Positions 34,210 through 47,291 of a stretch of DNA of 64,000 bases are shown here, one piece after another (the stretch's first letter is position 1; every line of letters begins with the position of its first letter). The notes below the pieces were generated by a model. The model was not told the DNA's origin and did not search any database. It saw only the letters and a list, made by a program, of their open reading frames with translations. A program made the position numbers and the translations under genes. The stretch covers positions 66,874,033-66,938,032 of the forward strand of contig OX485804.1 in NCBI GenBank assembly GCA_950295325.1, read 5' to 3'. Source of the DNA: Polytrichum commune. Its lineage: Eukaryota > Streptophyta > Polytrichopsida > Polytrichales > Polytrichaceae.

Positions 34210-35040
34210 TGGAATTCAACAAAGAACAATTTCAGATTGGAAAGAAGTGTTTTGAAAAGGAAACCTGTACTCACATTGAATTGTTGCACACCCAAAACCT
34301 GCTGCCTGCTACTCAGAAATCCAGAAACCTCACAAATGCACTGAATTCGCTTTCAAATGCAATCTTCTACCCTTGCTCCTTTCTCACACTCTCAAGCCTT
34401 CAGAACTTATTTACAAATCCTATAAATATTCTGATGTACACACAACTCACAAGCTTTCTGAAACTCTCAAGCTCTCAAGCTTTTTGAAACACTCAACCTC
34501 TCAAGCTTTCTAAAACACTCAACCTCTCAAGCTTTCTAAAACTCTAAACCTCTCAAGCTTTCTAAAACTCTCAAGCTTTCTAAAACACTCAACCTCTCAA
34601 GCTTTCTAAAACTCTAAACCTCTCAAGCTTTCCAAAACTCTAAACCTCTCAAGCTTTCCAAAACTCTCAACCCTCTCAAGATTTCTAAAAATCTCAACCT
34701 CTCAAGCGATCCTACTCTCAAGCTTCTGAAAATGCGCGCCAAGAATAAACATAAAATGCGGCTATACAAATGGCAAGGGCTTCGCCGCACCTAAGCTCTC
34801 CCCTCCTCCTCTGCTCCAAATGACAAATGAGGAGGAGAGGAAGAGGCGCGGGGAGGTAGCCGGCACCGCTAGGGTTTCCTGGCGGCGGCCACGTGGCTGA
34901 CAGCCACTGGCCAGGGCTGGGATGGGGGAGGGGATGGGGATGGGGATGGGAGGGGATGGGGAGGGAATGGGGAGGGGAGGGATGGGGATGGGGATGGAGG
35001 GGAGGGGAATGGGGATAGGGAGGGATGAGGGTTTACGAAT
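34210..35040. repeat. CTCAAGCTTTCTAAAAC minisatellite and G-rich block
   Basis: Imperfect units of about 20 bp (CTCAAGCTTTCTAAAACTCT and variants) from about 34440 to 34720. They are followed by a GC-rich stretch and GGGGATGGGGATGGG repeats (34915-35030). No gene. Probably the core of the promoter zone between divergent genes A and F, equivalent to 25.69-26.6 kb in beta. Confidence 0.7.
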
Positions 35041-35474
35041 TAAGATATACGAAATGGTGGGAGCTTAGTTCGGGGACATGAATTTTACATTCCGTATCCC
35101 CTTAATACCTCTACAGTTGGATTCCTTGTAAACATATTTTAGAAAAGTATGTTCAGTTAATTTGTACAACACAATGCATGTCATTTAGTAGGTTTTCGAT
35201 GAAGAATCCACCCCAATGTGTATATGGTGTTTTGCAAAATAGAGTTTCATGAACCACACATCCTTAAAGTTGTTCAATGGTTCCTCAAACAAATTTTACA
35301 TACATAAAGGACGCATTTTGAATTGTGGAGAGGGGCTATCAGATTCTCCTCAAGAGGTGGGGGAAAATTCATTTTTCAATACGATGTCATTAATTTCATG
35401 AGGTGTTAGCTTGACCCACCCTTAATATGATATTTAGTGTTAGATACTCTAAATACGAACGCATAGTACACTAA

Positions 35475-36006
35475 GGGCATGTTTAGACTTGGGGCCAAGG
35501 CCATTGTGAACGAAGGCCAATATGTCCCATGTGGCATGCAAATGGGCCCCCAAGGCCATTAATTTAATAAGAAAGTAACCTAACTCCATTCATTGCTTTC
35601 ATGTGTAAACATATTTAGGTGGGGTTGGGGCCATTTGGAGGTTGCAATTATGAGAGGGTTATGAGAGGTTCCAACGTACTTATGAACTATTCTATGGATA
35701 ATGATTAAAGTATAATAAATTTAGAATTTCTCCCCTCCTACTCAATGCTCAAAGAATAAACTACTATAAGCGAATAAAAGCTCTAACAATGGCCTCAACA
35801 AGAGGGAAAGAGTCCACAATGTTGGGAGCTCTTTTTTCCAAGGCTTGAGGCCATTGTCATGATGAATAAAATAATTTATTTGTGATTGGCCCCAACTCAT
35901 GGTCTAAACTTGAAGAGGCGAATCCCAGCCTCTCTACCAATGAGAGGAGTGGATTTCCTTCACCCCAACCCATTTTTGAGCCTTGACTCCAAGTCTAAAC
36001 CCGTCC
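35475..36006. mobile_element. MITE (PIF/Harbinger-like), 532 bp
   Basis: Left end GGGCATGTTTAGACTTGGGG, right end CCAAGTCTAAACCCGTCC (inverse, with a few mismatches). Flanked by TAA at 35472-35474 and 36007-36009. No coding capacity. A rearranged inverted fragment occurs at 28.65 kb, so the family is dispersed. Confidence 0.85.
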
Positions 36007-37770
36007 TAAGTATCACTAACGATCTAAACCCTAAGCCCGCAAACCACATATTAGACAACTTTCACAAACCATATACACTAACCCCAAACCCCAAACCCTA
36101 ACCCCTAAACCCTACATCTTTTTATCAAACCAACCCTTCTTAGGAGGTCAAGTCATTTAATTAGTTGTCGACTTGAACTAACAAACGAATTCTAGTGCCA
36201 TCAACTTTAAATTTCACCAAATTGAATGATCAATTGCATTTAAACTTATAGTTCATAATATGGTCCGATGTTTGGCGAGCCTCAAGTGTAGGGGGTGGAT
36301 TCAAATGAAAAATCCACCCGCAAACATGTGTATATGGTGTTTTAAAATATAATTTTTTCATGGACAATATGTCTTTCAAGGTGTTCAATGGTTCCTTAAA
36401 AAACAATTATTGGATAAAGGACTCAATTTCAGATTGTGGCGAGCCTGCGCTATCCTAAACCTTTACAAGAGGTGGAGGAAATTTTATTTCCCATAGGACG
36501 TCAAACACATGATATTAATAATTGTAAGTGTGACTTCACGTAGGCATGGTTTCAATTCTTATCATTATCGTATGCACCGTTCCAAAGTGATTGATCATTT
36601 CCAATCATGCCATTTTAATTCATTATTTTCAAACCTAGTGTTACATTTGAATGAAGACCTTACCTACATATATTGGGTATGATTACTTCAAAATGTCCTC
36701 AATTTACCTAGTACAAGCCATTATGGATTAAGCGACTTTTTATTGGTATTCATGCAGTTGGTGACCATATTACGGGCATATAGTTATTATAGAATTTGAT
36801 CACATAATCCATTCTTAATATTATTATAACTTGCATGTCTTAGGCCCTTAATTCATGCGTCAATGATTTTCTGTTCATGGGTCCATGAGTCCCACTCCCA
36901 CCTTATTGAGTGATATAAATATAGTTTCTATATTTAGTTTCTTTTATATATCAGGGTTAAGAAGAGTTATGGATGGTATTTCCATTGAATTGATTCAAGT
37001 TCTATTAATTCTCGGTATGTTCCCTTCCTTTGGGGTCTATTTCTCATTTCATGTGCAAATATTTTCATGTAACTATGTTTCATAATTTCGTTCACTTCAA
37101 TGCGTTTATGTCTAATATAAGTTGTATCCGATTTGGAAACTATACGTATGGAAGTTTTAGTTTGTAATTACAAGTCCATATTTGAAATTTAAAGTGCGTT
37201 CTTAAATAGTCTCAAAATCAACTAAATGACTCCAATTACCAAATATACCATTATTGTATTAGATATGAATTGTTAATTAACTTGGACTTCACACCTTGGT
37301 TGCAAATCATTTAATCTTCTATGTCAAAATTCATAATATTTAAATATCATATAACTTATATATGTATATATGTATATATAGATTTGGTGGTTCAGACCTT
37401 GGTTACATCTAAGGTGTGCGACCGATTTACATTTTTTTCCAATATAATGTGCGTGCATGCAATACATGTTGCATACAAAATGCTATTTATATAATTGGTC
37501 ATGGCGGGAATCGCATGGCGGGAATGGCATATTGGTAGGTCTAGGTAGGGGGCGGGAGTCCGCTTTTTAAAGAGCATCCAAGAGATTTTGAACCACCGGG
37601 GGGAGGTACTTAAAGCTTTTCCCCCCACGGGAGAGCTCTTTTCTGCGGCTGATGGGAGGTGTGCGCTCTAGAGAGTCGTCGGAGCGCGCTCAAGCCACCC
37701 TCATGTTCGCCAACCGTACTCCTCACAGGTACAGGACACAGCATATCCCTCATATACCGCCGCAAATACC
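36007..37770. other. AT-rich gap in alpha, no gene seen
   Basis: Degenerate CCCTAAACCC-type sequence at about 36080-36115, otherwise AT-rich. 37500-37740 becomes GC-rich (GGCGGGAATCGCATGGCGGG, then GGGGGGAGGTACTTAAAG) and may include the transcription start zone of gene F. Confidence 0.4.
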
Positions 37771-37777
37771 GGATACT

Positions 37778-38768
37778 TACGAACGCGCGTTCGTAAGTAT
37801 GAGGTCCCATCACTAGCACAGTTGGATCGGACGGAATGTTGTGGGTTTATGAACGTGCGTTCGTAACTACCAAAGTAGACCAGAGTCGACGTTGTGACAC
37901 ATGTATATCAATCATGTGCAATGCGAATGGTGGTTCATTTACGAACGTGCGTTCGTAAATGTGGCATCTACGCTTTTATGTGTGTACAATTATAAATATA
38001 ATGGTTGTTCATTTACGAACGTGCGTTCGTAAGTACGCCATCTATGATTTCCTGGTATATACATTCAGATGGGGGTTGCTGTGGTTTTACGAACGTGCAT
38101 TCGTAAAGATGAGGTCCCATCACTAGAACTGTTGGATCGGACGGAATGTTGTAGGTTTACGAACGCACGTTCGTAACTATCAAATTAGACCATAGTCGAC
38201 GTTGTGACACATGTATATCAATCATTTGCAATGCGAATGGTGGTTCATTTACGAACGTGCGTTCGTAAATGTGGCATCTACGCTTTTATGTGTGTACAAT
38301 TATAAATATAATGGTTGTTCATTTACGAACGTGCGTTCGTAAGTACGCCATCTATGATTTCCTGGTGTACACCTGCAGATAGCGATTGCTGTGGTCTTAC
38401 GAACGTGCGTTCGTAAAAATGCTATCTATTTTGTCCCGATATACTCTTGGAAATTCGGGATAGTTGTGGTTTACAAATTTTTCTCGTGAATACAACATGC
38501 GAGTTTTGTCCTGGTTTCCAAGAAATACTCCTCGTTTATAAACCTTTATACCCAAACTCATTCATCCTATGCTATACGAACGTGCATTCGTATAAAAAAC
38601 TTGTACGTTCTGCTCATGCAGGTCGATGGTCTGTAATTAACGAACGCACTTTCGTAAATTCCATCTGCGATCAATATGATAGCACATTGAAAGGCTTTCT
38701 AAGTTATTGACTTCCACACACAGGCACATTCACTATTGCAGTCGTATATGAACGGACGTTCGTATTTA
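37778..38768. repeat. Palindrome cluster upstream of gene F, with 312-bp duplication
   Basis: About twelve copies of the alpha palindrome (about 37779, 37846, 37940, 38013, 38087, 38158, 38251, 38324, 38399, 38577, 38640 and 38749), most with centre GTGC (ACGAACGTGCGTTCGT). A module of about 312 bp carrying four of them is duplicated in tandem (about 37801-38112 and 38111-38422). Lies directly 5' of the DUF7869 gene. Confidence 0.9.
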
Positions 38769-38871
38769 GAACTTGACTGATTTGACATGCTGCGTTGAAT
38801 GTCGTCCATGTTGGCTGTCATTCTTTCGTTTACGTTTGGGTCTCCTGGTGCCTCTGGTTTTTGTAGGTGGG

Positions 38872-41800
38872 ATGGCGATGCATGTGGGTGGTAGTTCTCT
38901 GGAGTTGTCAACAGGCATGTCGTCCTCCGTTCGTGAATGTGAAATTTCATCCTCATCCGCGGGTAGTTTTGACGACACAAACGTGGAGGGTGTGTCATTG
39001 CGTACATCCTCTCATGATTCTTTTCAAGTGCACGACCGTTCTCTACATTCCGGTGTGGACGACGATGACATTCCTTTGTGTGCAGGATATGGTAGGGAGA
39101 AATGGGTGGGCCTTGATGTGGTTCTACTTAATGATCTAGGTGTCCCGGTGGCAAATGGCATATGTAGAAACTCCGATCCCCGTGAATGTGTTGATGCCAA
39201 TCCCCTTGGTCTCCATGATGTTGGGGTGTGCATCTTGAATTCTTTGCTTCCGCTTGAGGTCCCTGTGACTTGGAGGTTTTCATTGCGCCGATGGCCCCTT
39301 CGTCGGGTTCTCCATGAAGAAGTAAGCTTGTGGGATCATGGGCGACGGCATGAGCAAGTTCAATCAACCTTGGTTTCCAACACTTGTCCTCGCAAGGGCC
39401 TCCGTAGATATGATTCTAGCCACGCGCCTCCTGATGATAAAGAGCGTCGACGGGATCGCATATTAGGAGACGATTCTATCCGTCTCGTGTCCGCCAAGGA
39501 CTGTTGTGCAAAAAGATGTTGCCAATTTTTCCCCCGCGAAAAAATTAAGTCTTTGCGTCAGGAGATGTGGCTCGCGGATTTTCGTATGAGGTCAGCAAAG
39601 AAACTCGAGGTCCATAGAAATTTGCACCTTGATGCCCATGGCCATAAGGTGGTGACCCTCGAGAATGTGGAAGTGTGTTGTACCGCATGGTATACCATTC
39701 ATGCCGTCTCCAAGGCTGACTTTTATAGGTTTAGAAAGTATTCATCATTGGGTCGTCGCTCTCGATTTCATGGCAATGCGGGCACAAAGAAACCTAGGGA
39801 TGCTACACTCCAAGCCTCCGCCACACTCTCCACGATCATAGTGCCATTGGCCGATGCAATGCCCCACAAGACGAGGACATTGTCGACAGGGGAGAAAGTT
39901 GTTCAAATGGTGTTGCCCACGGGCACAAAATGGAAGAACATATTAACGGATATCAACGAAGTGGGTCGCATAGCGGGTTGTGGGCCCATTTCTTTGTCCA
40001 AGTTGAGTGTCATTAAAAACCAACAATTTGCAGAATACATTTTGAAGAGACCTGGTGACAAGTTCGCGAGGTGCACGACGTGTGAAAAATACAAAGGTCT
40101 TCGAGATGCCCACCCCATAGGTACTGAGTCTCATACCAGGCATCAGGCAAAATATATTGGACATGTCAACAACCAAAAGGCTCACCGTCAAGATTACTAC
40201 AAGAACCGTGCTCTATCCATAATGAGGCCTACAGAGGTTCTAACAATTATTCATGATAAAATGGACCACTCGAAGACCGCATGCCCTTGTTATGCTCGCA
40301 AAATAAAGGCCACGGATGGTCTTTTCAAGTTGCCCGTATCTGTAACAGGTTTGTATAGCATCACACACCTATATTCACCCTAAATCCTATTTTATTGGGT
40401 GGATTTTCCAAATGTTCTACTTCAGTGGTCTCTTCATTTTTTTGGAGATTAACCCATCGTTTGTTTTTTATAGGTATGATTGCCCACGGCCATGGGGACG
40501 TAAAATATGCCCATTATGGTTTGGATTTTTACCCTGGCGATGCTAACCACACGGTGGGTTCATTTGCAAAACTCTTGCGCGATCTAGAGAAACCGCCGAT
40601 ACAGTCTTCACGTGCATTGTTTGATGGGTGTGGAACGACACCCCTTTATGAGGCAGTGCTTGCGGGTAAGGAGGTTTGTATGTCATCATTGCCGGAAGCA
40701 TCCGGAGAGCTTATTTGTGCAAAACCTTTGCCTCCAACTCTCCACGTTCAACTTGATAATTGCGCAAAGGACAACAAATGTCGATACGTATTTTGTTTTT
40801 GGTCTTTGCTTGTGGCAAAAGGTATCTTCAAGGAGGTGTTTGTGTCTTTCTTGATGGTGGGACACACACATGACGACATTGATGCGTCCTTCGGACGGTG
40901 GAGCATGAAGTTGCATGAGGAAGATTTTCCAACCATACCACTTCTTATGAAATCGTATATGGATTTGGACCATATGCCGGTGATTCCGCACATGATCGAG
41001 GAAGTACCAGATTTTAAGGCCTTCATCAAGCCATACATGTTGAAAGGAGGGGACCGTTTGGTGGGACACACCAAAGCACAACAATTCCGATTCTATATGA
41101 GGGATGATGGTCTCCCGGCCATGCAATTCAAGCTTTTGTGCACATCTCCTAATTGGGGCCCGGATGATGGTATACTAGTATGGCGTCAAGACAATGATGG
41201 GAAATGTTTGCTCCCGGATGGGGATCCAAAGCCTTGTAAACCCGACCCCATGAGGAATGGACCGGAGATCATCAAAGGCATATCCGGATTCATTGAATAT
41301 TGGAAGGAGTTGTGTGAGGAGGACATCACTAGACGTGTTAGAGATACTCATGAACCATTGATTTCATATTGGGATCGCATTCGCTCGGCACTAGTGACAG
41401 TTGATGGCGACACCCGTACGACTTTGACACAAGGGTTTTGGCCACAAAGTCGTTTGACGGTTGTCGAGTCCGACACCATGTTTTTCAGCAATGGAGACGT
41501 TCGTGAAGAGTTCGCAATGGATGAACATTACGTCGGCCCTGCCCGCAATCGACTGGCACCGTCGTTTCGTGTTGGTGTTGATTGCCACGAAGGTTATATG
41601 GTGCTCGTACGAGCTGGGGATGAGGAGCATCCCAAACCAATTTGGTTGGTGAAAGCATTGTCTTCACCCAATTTTGTTCGAACTAGCCCCAACTTTCGTC
41701 AAATTGAGGTGGAATATTGCCGTCCAAGCACTAAAGACCAGAACGTGCTTCGCACTTATTTAGGTTGGGACACCAAAAAGAATTTCAAGTGGACAGTGGA

Positions 41801-41993
41801 CTCAGCGTACAAACCGGTTTGGATAAACACGGATACTATACTTTGTGCTTGGAAGCCGCGCAAAGGTTCCAAAACAGAATCAATGACCATCCCCCAAAAA
41901 CATATAGATTTTGCCAAGGACAATTTGGCACGTATTGCAGCTGCGGAAAATGACTCGGACAATGGATATGAAGCGGAAGATGGAGATGGGTAA
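38872..41993 (+). CDS. DUF7869-type transposase-like protein of alpha (gene F)
   Basis: Exons 38872-40348 and 40474-41993. The donor GTTTGT and acceptor TTATAG are at the same place as in gene E, joining ..VTG to MIAHGH. The protein is about 1000 residues, open throughout. The first exon has Cys-rich motifs (CCAKRCCQFFP, ARCTTCEKYKG) and ends CPCYARKIKA. The second has the conserved block LHVQLDNCAKDNKCRYVF ... FLMVGHTHDDIDASFG, which I recall as DUF7869; the Asp residues suit an RNase H-like fold, though this is inference. The end is Asp/Glu-rich with TAA. ATG at 38872 (MAMHVGG) follows a possible acceptor; 38773 is an alternative. With CACTA-type ends nearby, it is the likely transposase of alpha. 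Divergent from gene A. Confidence 0.75.
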
Positions 41994-42349
41994 ACATAAC
42001 ATACTAGGTGGGAGTTAATGGCGAGAGGCATGTGAGCTTAGCAAGCTTGGTTTTTAATAGACTTAGTAGACTTGTCACATTCCATTGTGGCATATGTTTG
42101 GGATGTGTCATCCAACTTTATAAGACCCTTACTTTTGGGATGGGCACCCTAAACTCTAAAATGACATAAACAATTTGATTTTAAAAGTCCATTGTTATTT
42201 TTCACATGGACTACACGTTTTCATTGTAATTGAGACTTTCTATTTTTAGTAATGATAATATTCTTCGCATGCGAATTTATAAATCATCATGTTTTTTATG
42301 TTCCCAATATTCTATATGCCCACAATATTGGCATCCCAAACTATGGGCA

Positions 42350-42396
42350 TATTTAATTTTGAGACTTTCAAAAGTCTCCGATTAACGAATATAGTG
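42350..42396. repeat. Right end of alpha
   Basis: GAGACTTTCAAAAGTCTC followed by CGATTAACGAATATAGTG. It is the inverse of CACTATATTCGTTAAT at 55335 and 17150. The next base starts other sequence (TTCTGAGTAGG). Confidence 0.7.
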
Positions 42397-42947
42397 TTCT
42401 GAGTAGGACTCTTCGTATAGTTTCTTTACAAATATGACTAAAAGTAGATGGTACGTTTAACTGTGGATGGTGCCTATAACCATGGAGTGGAAGAAATTAT
42501 AAACTTTTAAAAAAACCATCCATAAAAAGAAACGGAAGAAAACGAAAAAAAAATTTAGAAAAAAAAATTCCAAAATAATAGGGAACATAAAATAAGGGAA
42601 TAAGAATGTAAATTAAAATTTTAAGTATTATCCACGAAAACTCAAAAAAAAGAAAACAGATAATAAAAAAAATGAATTTTTTTTGTCCATGTCCTTTTGG
42701 ATCCGAGACAAGAATATTCTATAGTCACAATTGAGAATAAAAAATAGAGAAAAATAGTCATTTTCATGGCAATCCTTTTGTATCCAAGATTGGAAAATTC
42801 ATGGTTTCATAAATATGATCTTTTAATAATGTGCAGATTTAAATACAAATCAAAGGCAATTCAAATCAATTCCGCTATTTGAAGATGGGATTCACGAATT
42901 AAAAAGATCACTACCAAGCACCTTGAAGCATGAAGGAAGTCAAGGAA
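42397..42947. other. Delta3 subterminal DNA
   Basis: AT-rich, no gene. It has the CCTATAACCATGG motif at about 42472 and half-palindromes GGATCCGAGACAAG (about 42698) and a weaker one at 42775, related to the delta3 palindrome. Confidence 0.45.
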
Positions 42948-45900
42948 CTACACAAGTGGTTCAGCAACTTTAGCAAGTTCTAAAATATGCATAACCTCAT
43001 TGTAGCTAAAGCTGGGTGCGTGCATGAAAATGTCCACTTTGTAATCCATCTTGCAGAAATAGCGAAAGATGTAGTACACATGCTTGCAATACCTCCATTG
43101 ACCCTTCTTTCCTAAGGTCTCTGATGTCATCTTCATGAAATCGGGGCAGGTACATCCCAGTAAATCGGTGATGGTAATACAATACACCTTTCCATTACCA
43201 CTATCCATGGATATAACACACCCATATGCAGGGTATGGTATGGACGTAACGCTTGTCACATGACAATTGTTCATAAGTCCTGCACTGCTCCACTTATTGC
43301 GATGCTCAGGAGTGGGTGCATCTGAGCTTCTTCTGATGGCAAAACCGTCTCGAGTTGTAGGATGTGAGTCTGGATTCCCAGGAGTTGGGAAATGTGATCT
43401 TGGAAGTGGCATGTTTGCTGCATTCTGGAATTGACGGCGCGGAGATAAGGCACCACGTTGTTGGAGTTGGAAACATGCCTCTTCTAGAGCCAAGATTTCC
43501 TTCATAGTTAAGTTTGTACCCTTCTTCACAGGCCAGGTCATAGGAACAGATGGCCAACCTACCACAAAGGATTTCTTGGTCCCCTTCACACATCGATTAA
43601 TGTCATCTGCACAAAACCAAAATTCTGTAGAAATAGTTCGATGAGTTTTGTACCCCTTCTTATCGCCAACATACGTAGGGGCAGGGGTGCCATGTGGACC
43701 TCGTCCTACTCTGGTATCGCATTTCTCATTAGTATGAGCATACATGGCCTGGCATTTCCGTGCGGATTTGCTTGAAAGACGGGCAATATGCCATTTCGAA
43801 GGATCGCAGTTGGTTTCCAAAACGGAGGTACTGTGTTGGACGCCCGAGTCAGGTTTAGATAGAGCCTCCTCAATGCGTGCTTTAGTGGACCTGGTACCAT
43901 CACGTGGAATAGAGTAATTCACTGTATCCGACCGATGCGAATCATGACTTGATCCTGGTGGCAAATCTAACTTTCGTTTTGTGGACCCAAAAATCTTTGC
44001 GCCCTCAAGGCCTCCTTTCTTGGTCAATAGATCTGCAGCCCCAGGGTAAGAGTTAACCGCCTCAGCTATTAGCTTCGGGTCTCCAGAGCGTTGTGCATGG
44101 CGTAAACGAAGTTCAGATTTGTCTGGTCCCTTTCCTCCCTTCCCCCCTTTCAACCAAAATCGGTAGCTTGTAATCTGCATGAAAGCACGAACGAGATCGT
44201 CCACCGTAGCCTCGTACAAACATGTCATTGTGTTTCCGGACTGTTGCAGCCATCTGTTGTGGACAGTTTCCGCTAGATTGCAAGAAGGCATGTCCGCCCT
44301 TTCGTCAAGAGTGAGGTCCTGGAGAAACCACATGCAAAGATGAGTAATGGCCCAACGATATGAATTACAGTGAAGGTTTAGTGTATTAAAACATGTGAAG
44401 TGATGCACAAACTTACAAGTTGCATTGAGCCGCCCCACTGTCTGTAGCGAAAGTGCCAGAATGCCATCCAGTCATTTAGAGAACGCCTTCCATCCTCTGT
44501 TGTAGCACCAGATGAAAGCCACCAACCCCGAATGACGTTATACTGCGCTTCTGCTTCTTCTTGAGACTTAGCATCCTTCCAGACTTTGCACATAGCGATG
44601 TGCTGGTCTTGAAAACCTGGTAGAATGTTTTTAGAGGTGGCTCTTTGAAGGCACTTTGTCCAGTGAAACAAACATGTCCGCTCCCGGTTCTCCATACATT
44701 TGTTGGGATCTCCGTTGCCATATACTTTGCGAACGGCGTGCCAATTGGCTCCAGCACTATCAGCCATGAAGCCCTTGAAGTTTGTAGTCTCTAATCCATT
44801 CTTCCACATAACTTCGTTCAGATGAAGCCAAAACAACTCTTGGGCTTTTGCATCCTCAGATTGCATATCACAAAGGGCAATGGTCATTACCTTACAGTAC
44901 TTGCTGTCGTAGACATGGCATGCCATAGTAGTCCAACTAGAAACACGCTTCACATGGTCGAACATGACCCAACAATCTTGAAGGTCACCGCCGGGCTGCA
45001 TGCGCTTCACCAAGTCCACACCACTCCCTGGACGGTCCACGGACATCTTGAAAACAAATACCTTTCCCTTGTTTTGACCTGGAAATTGATTTTGGTGGAT
45101 GAAAACAAAGTTGGAGTAGTCTTTGAGTTCGAGAATGCTATCCATAATTCCTCTCCCCTGACGGAAGAATCTCTTTGTTCCAGATACAAAGTTGCGTAAG
45201 TTTGGTGAAGTAAGCGTCTCAAACTGGTCCATAACAATATCCATAGATGCTCCTTGAAGGTTGCTTCCGCCTGGAGTTGGACGAATCAAGGCATCCGCAA
45301 GATAGTTCTTACTTGCCGCCATGATGATAGCAGAGTTCTTTGCATTAGGAGTCTTCTGGACTTCCTTGGCAACACAATCATACATAATGTCCATGGAATC
45401 TTGACATGTTCCTTGAGATACTGGATGATTGTGACATCCTAAGTGGATTGCAGCACGAGTGACATCATTGTCATTGGACGACACATGGTAGATTCTAGCA
45501 TCCCATAATGCTAAGCAAATGGAAGGTGTTTGACAAACCTTACACGCTAATGTGGATTTCTCACTTGGACCCCCTCCAATTGAAAATGGTATCAAAGCCA
45601 CTCCAGACCACTCTGTGCAGTTTACCTTGCCATTGTTCCTGCAGATGTAATCACAACTCTGGTTTGGGCACTCAAGGTGTCCAGTACAAGAGGACCTACG
45701 ATAGGTAAGGCCAAATTCATTCTTGATATTAGTTGTGATGGTTTTGCACCACGTATGGCCATCGTATTGTTTGCTCATTCCATCCATACTACCTCCAAAT
45801 TGAGTTGGAATTCCTTCAGGAAGAGGAGGCAACTCAAATATCTTCTCTCCATCATAAGTTGGAGGTAAATACTTGACTTGTTCGTGATCAATACTGTCAA

Positions 45901-46522
45901 AATCTATTCGTGAAAGCTCTGAACGAGAACCCTTTCTAGAGGCAGTCTTTCTAATAGCAAATAAGATACTACGACTCTTCCTACAATTAGGATGAATAGG
46001 TGGATGTCCTGAAGAGAGTGACGGTGACACACTTGAGCGACTATGGTGCTGAAATGGACGTGCGGATCCAAGCAAGCCACGTGACTGAAATGGATTACTT
46101 GAAATGTCACTTAGCTTGATCTCATTAACATTGTCATCGTCTGAATCACTCAATATATGTACATTTGATTCAGTTGGTTCGACTTTGACAGTAGCTAGAC
46201 CAGGTACATGAACGGTTGATGTGGAAGTAGGAGGTGTCATGATTATAGTAGACCCGGACATTTGAACATCTGATAAACCGTACACTTTGTAAGTACCACT
46301 TGTTAAATTCCAGACATAGCCCTCATCAGTACTATCCTTGACCTGAAATATAGACTCACATAACTCTCCATTAGCATCAAACACTTCCTCTTCCACATAA
46401 ATTGTACCAGATCTGAAACCAAACCTAAGACTAAGAAGTTGTTCATGGACAACTACCTTGTCGTCTGGGCCCAAAGACATCACAAATGGAACACCTCTAG
46501 CGTGGGATCTAAGAGAAGCCAT
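42948..46522 (-). CDS. MULE-type transposase of delta3 (gene H)
   Basis: Exons 46522-44417 and 44318-42948; intron with GTAAGT donor and TCTCCAG acceptor. About 1160 residues, no internal stop. Order: N-terminal domain; acidic patch SDSDDDN; basic linker; a Cys/His-rich cluster around residues 255-365 (CTGHLECP..CDYIC ... CKVC ... LGCHNHP) resembling the WRKY-GCM1 fingers of MULE transposases; the transposase core with MFDHVKR, FKGFMADSAGANW (Asp), HWTKCL, FWHFRYRQWGG, and PSCNLAETVHNRW (the Glu of DDE); then a SWIM zinc finger CTCPDF...YCKHVYYIF. This is the expected MURA-like layout. It cuts and pastes the element by acting at the GAGCGGTGAGC-type ends (inference). Ends TAG. Gene G is a decayed homologue. 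Confidence 0.85.
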
Positions 46523-47291
46523 TCTAAGTGTGCTATAGAAGATGGAAGACGTACAATCATGCTTTGAATAAGAAAATGCTTAGAAGAAGATGTAAGGTTT
46601 CAATTGATATGCTCATTATATATCTCACCGAGGATGGGATTGTAGACCTTGTGGTCACACTATAGGTAGTGGGTGGAAGCTCAATAGAATATTTGTTGTA
46701 TATGACAATGATCTGTAAAGTAGGTGTTGAAAGAGGCAAAGCATATTTTATAAAGCATTGAAATTAATAATTCCATTGACGGCTGAGACCACCAAGCATA
46801 AAGGTGTTAGGTGATACAATAATAACATCCAGCCGTATTTATGCCAAAATTATAGATGTCCTTTAATAGCACTGAAATGGAGTTCATGACTCTATTCTAA
46901 GGCATGCAAGCTAAGACCACTATTCATAGTCACTTAAATCTGTTAGATCCTAGATACTTAAAATTGCGTGACGATCGTACTTTGTCCTATGAGCTAATTA
47001 GATGCTTTATAATTATCAATTGCTATACTTGTTTGTTTTGGAAGACCTGTATTGAGAACATCGTGTAGAAGTACTCTAATAATAACAATGAGAATGTTTA
47101 TCTAAATATAATCATGAGCCATGATCTGAAAATATTAATCATGAACCATTAGTGAAGTATCTGATGGGAAGACCCTAAAGCAATTTGAAGAGAATAATGA
47201 GTCATTCTATTGAAATGACAATGTACATTATCCTTGGCTTCTATTTCGTTTCTAGTAGTGACTAGTTGTGGTGTGATTGTGAATCAGACAC
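46523..47291. promoter_or_regulatory. Bidirectional promoter region between gene H and the delta3 ParB gene
   Basis: The two start codons are 770 bp apart and diverge, so both promoters must lie here. The DNA is AT-rich, with no clear palindrome of the delta3 family. No specific box is claimed. Confidence 0.5.

Larger units (their letters stand above)
33077..42396. mobile_element. Element alpha, right segment to its CACTA-like end
   Basis: Contains the gene A start exon, palindromes, a central non-coding zone with a MITE, and the DUF7869 gene F in divergent orientation. It ends at 42396 with CGAATATAGTG, the inverse of the gamma (55335) and beta (17150) ends. Just inside the end is a small palindrome GAGACTTTCAAAAGTCTC, also present in gamma as GAGACTTTGGAAAGTCTC. 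Confidence 0.65.

Noticed and set aside
42397-42470. Delta3 left terminus of the GAGCGGTGAGC type
   Set aside because: The inner motif CCTATAACCATGG is present, but I could not find the terminal repeat between it and the alpha end; left undefined.
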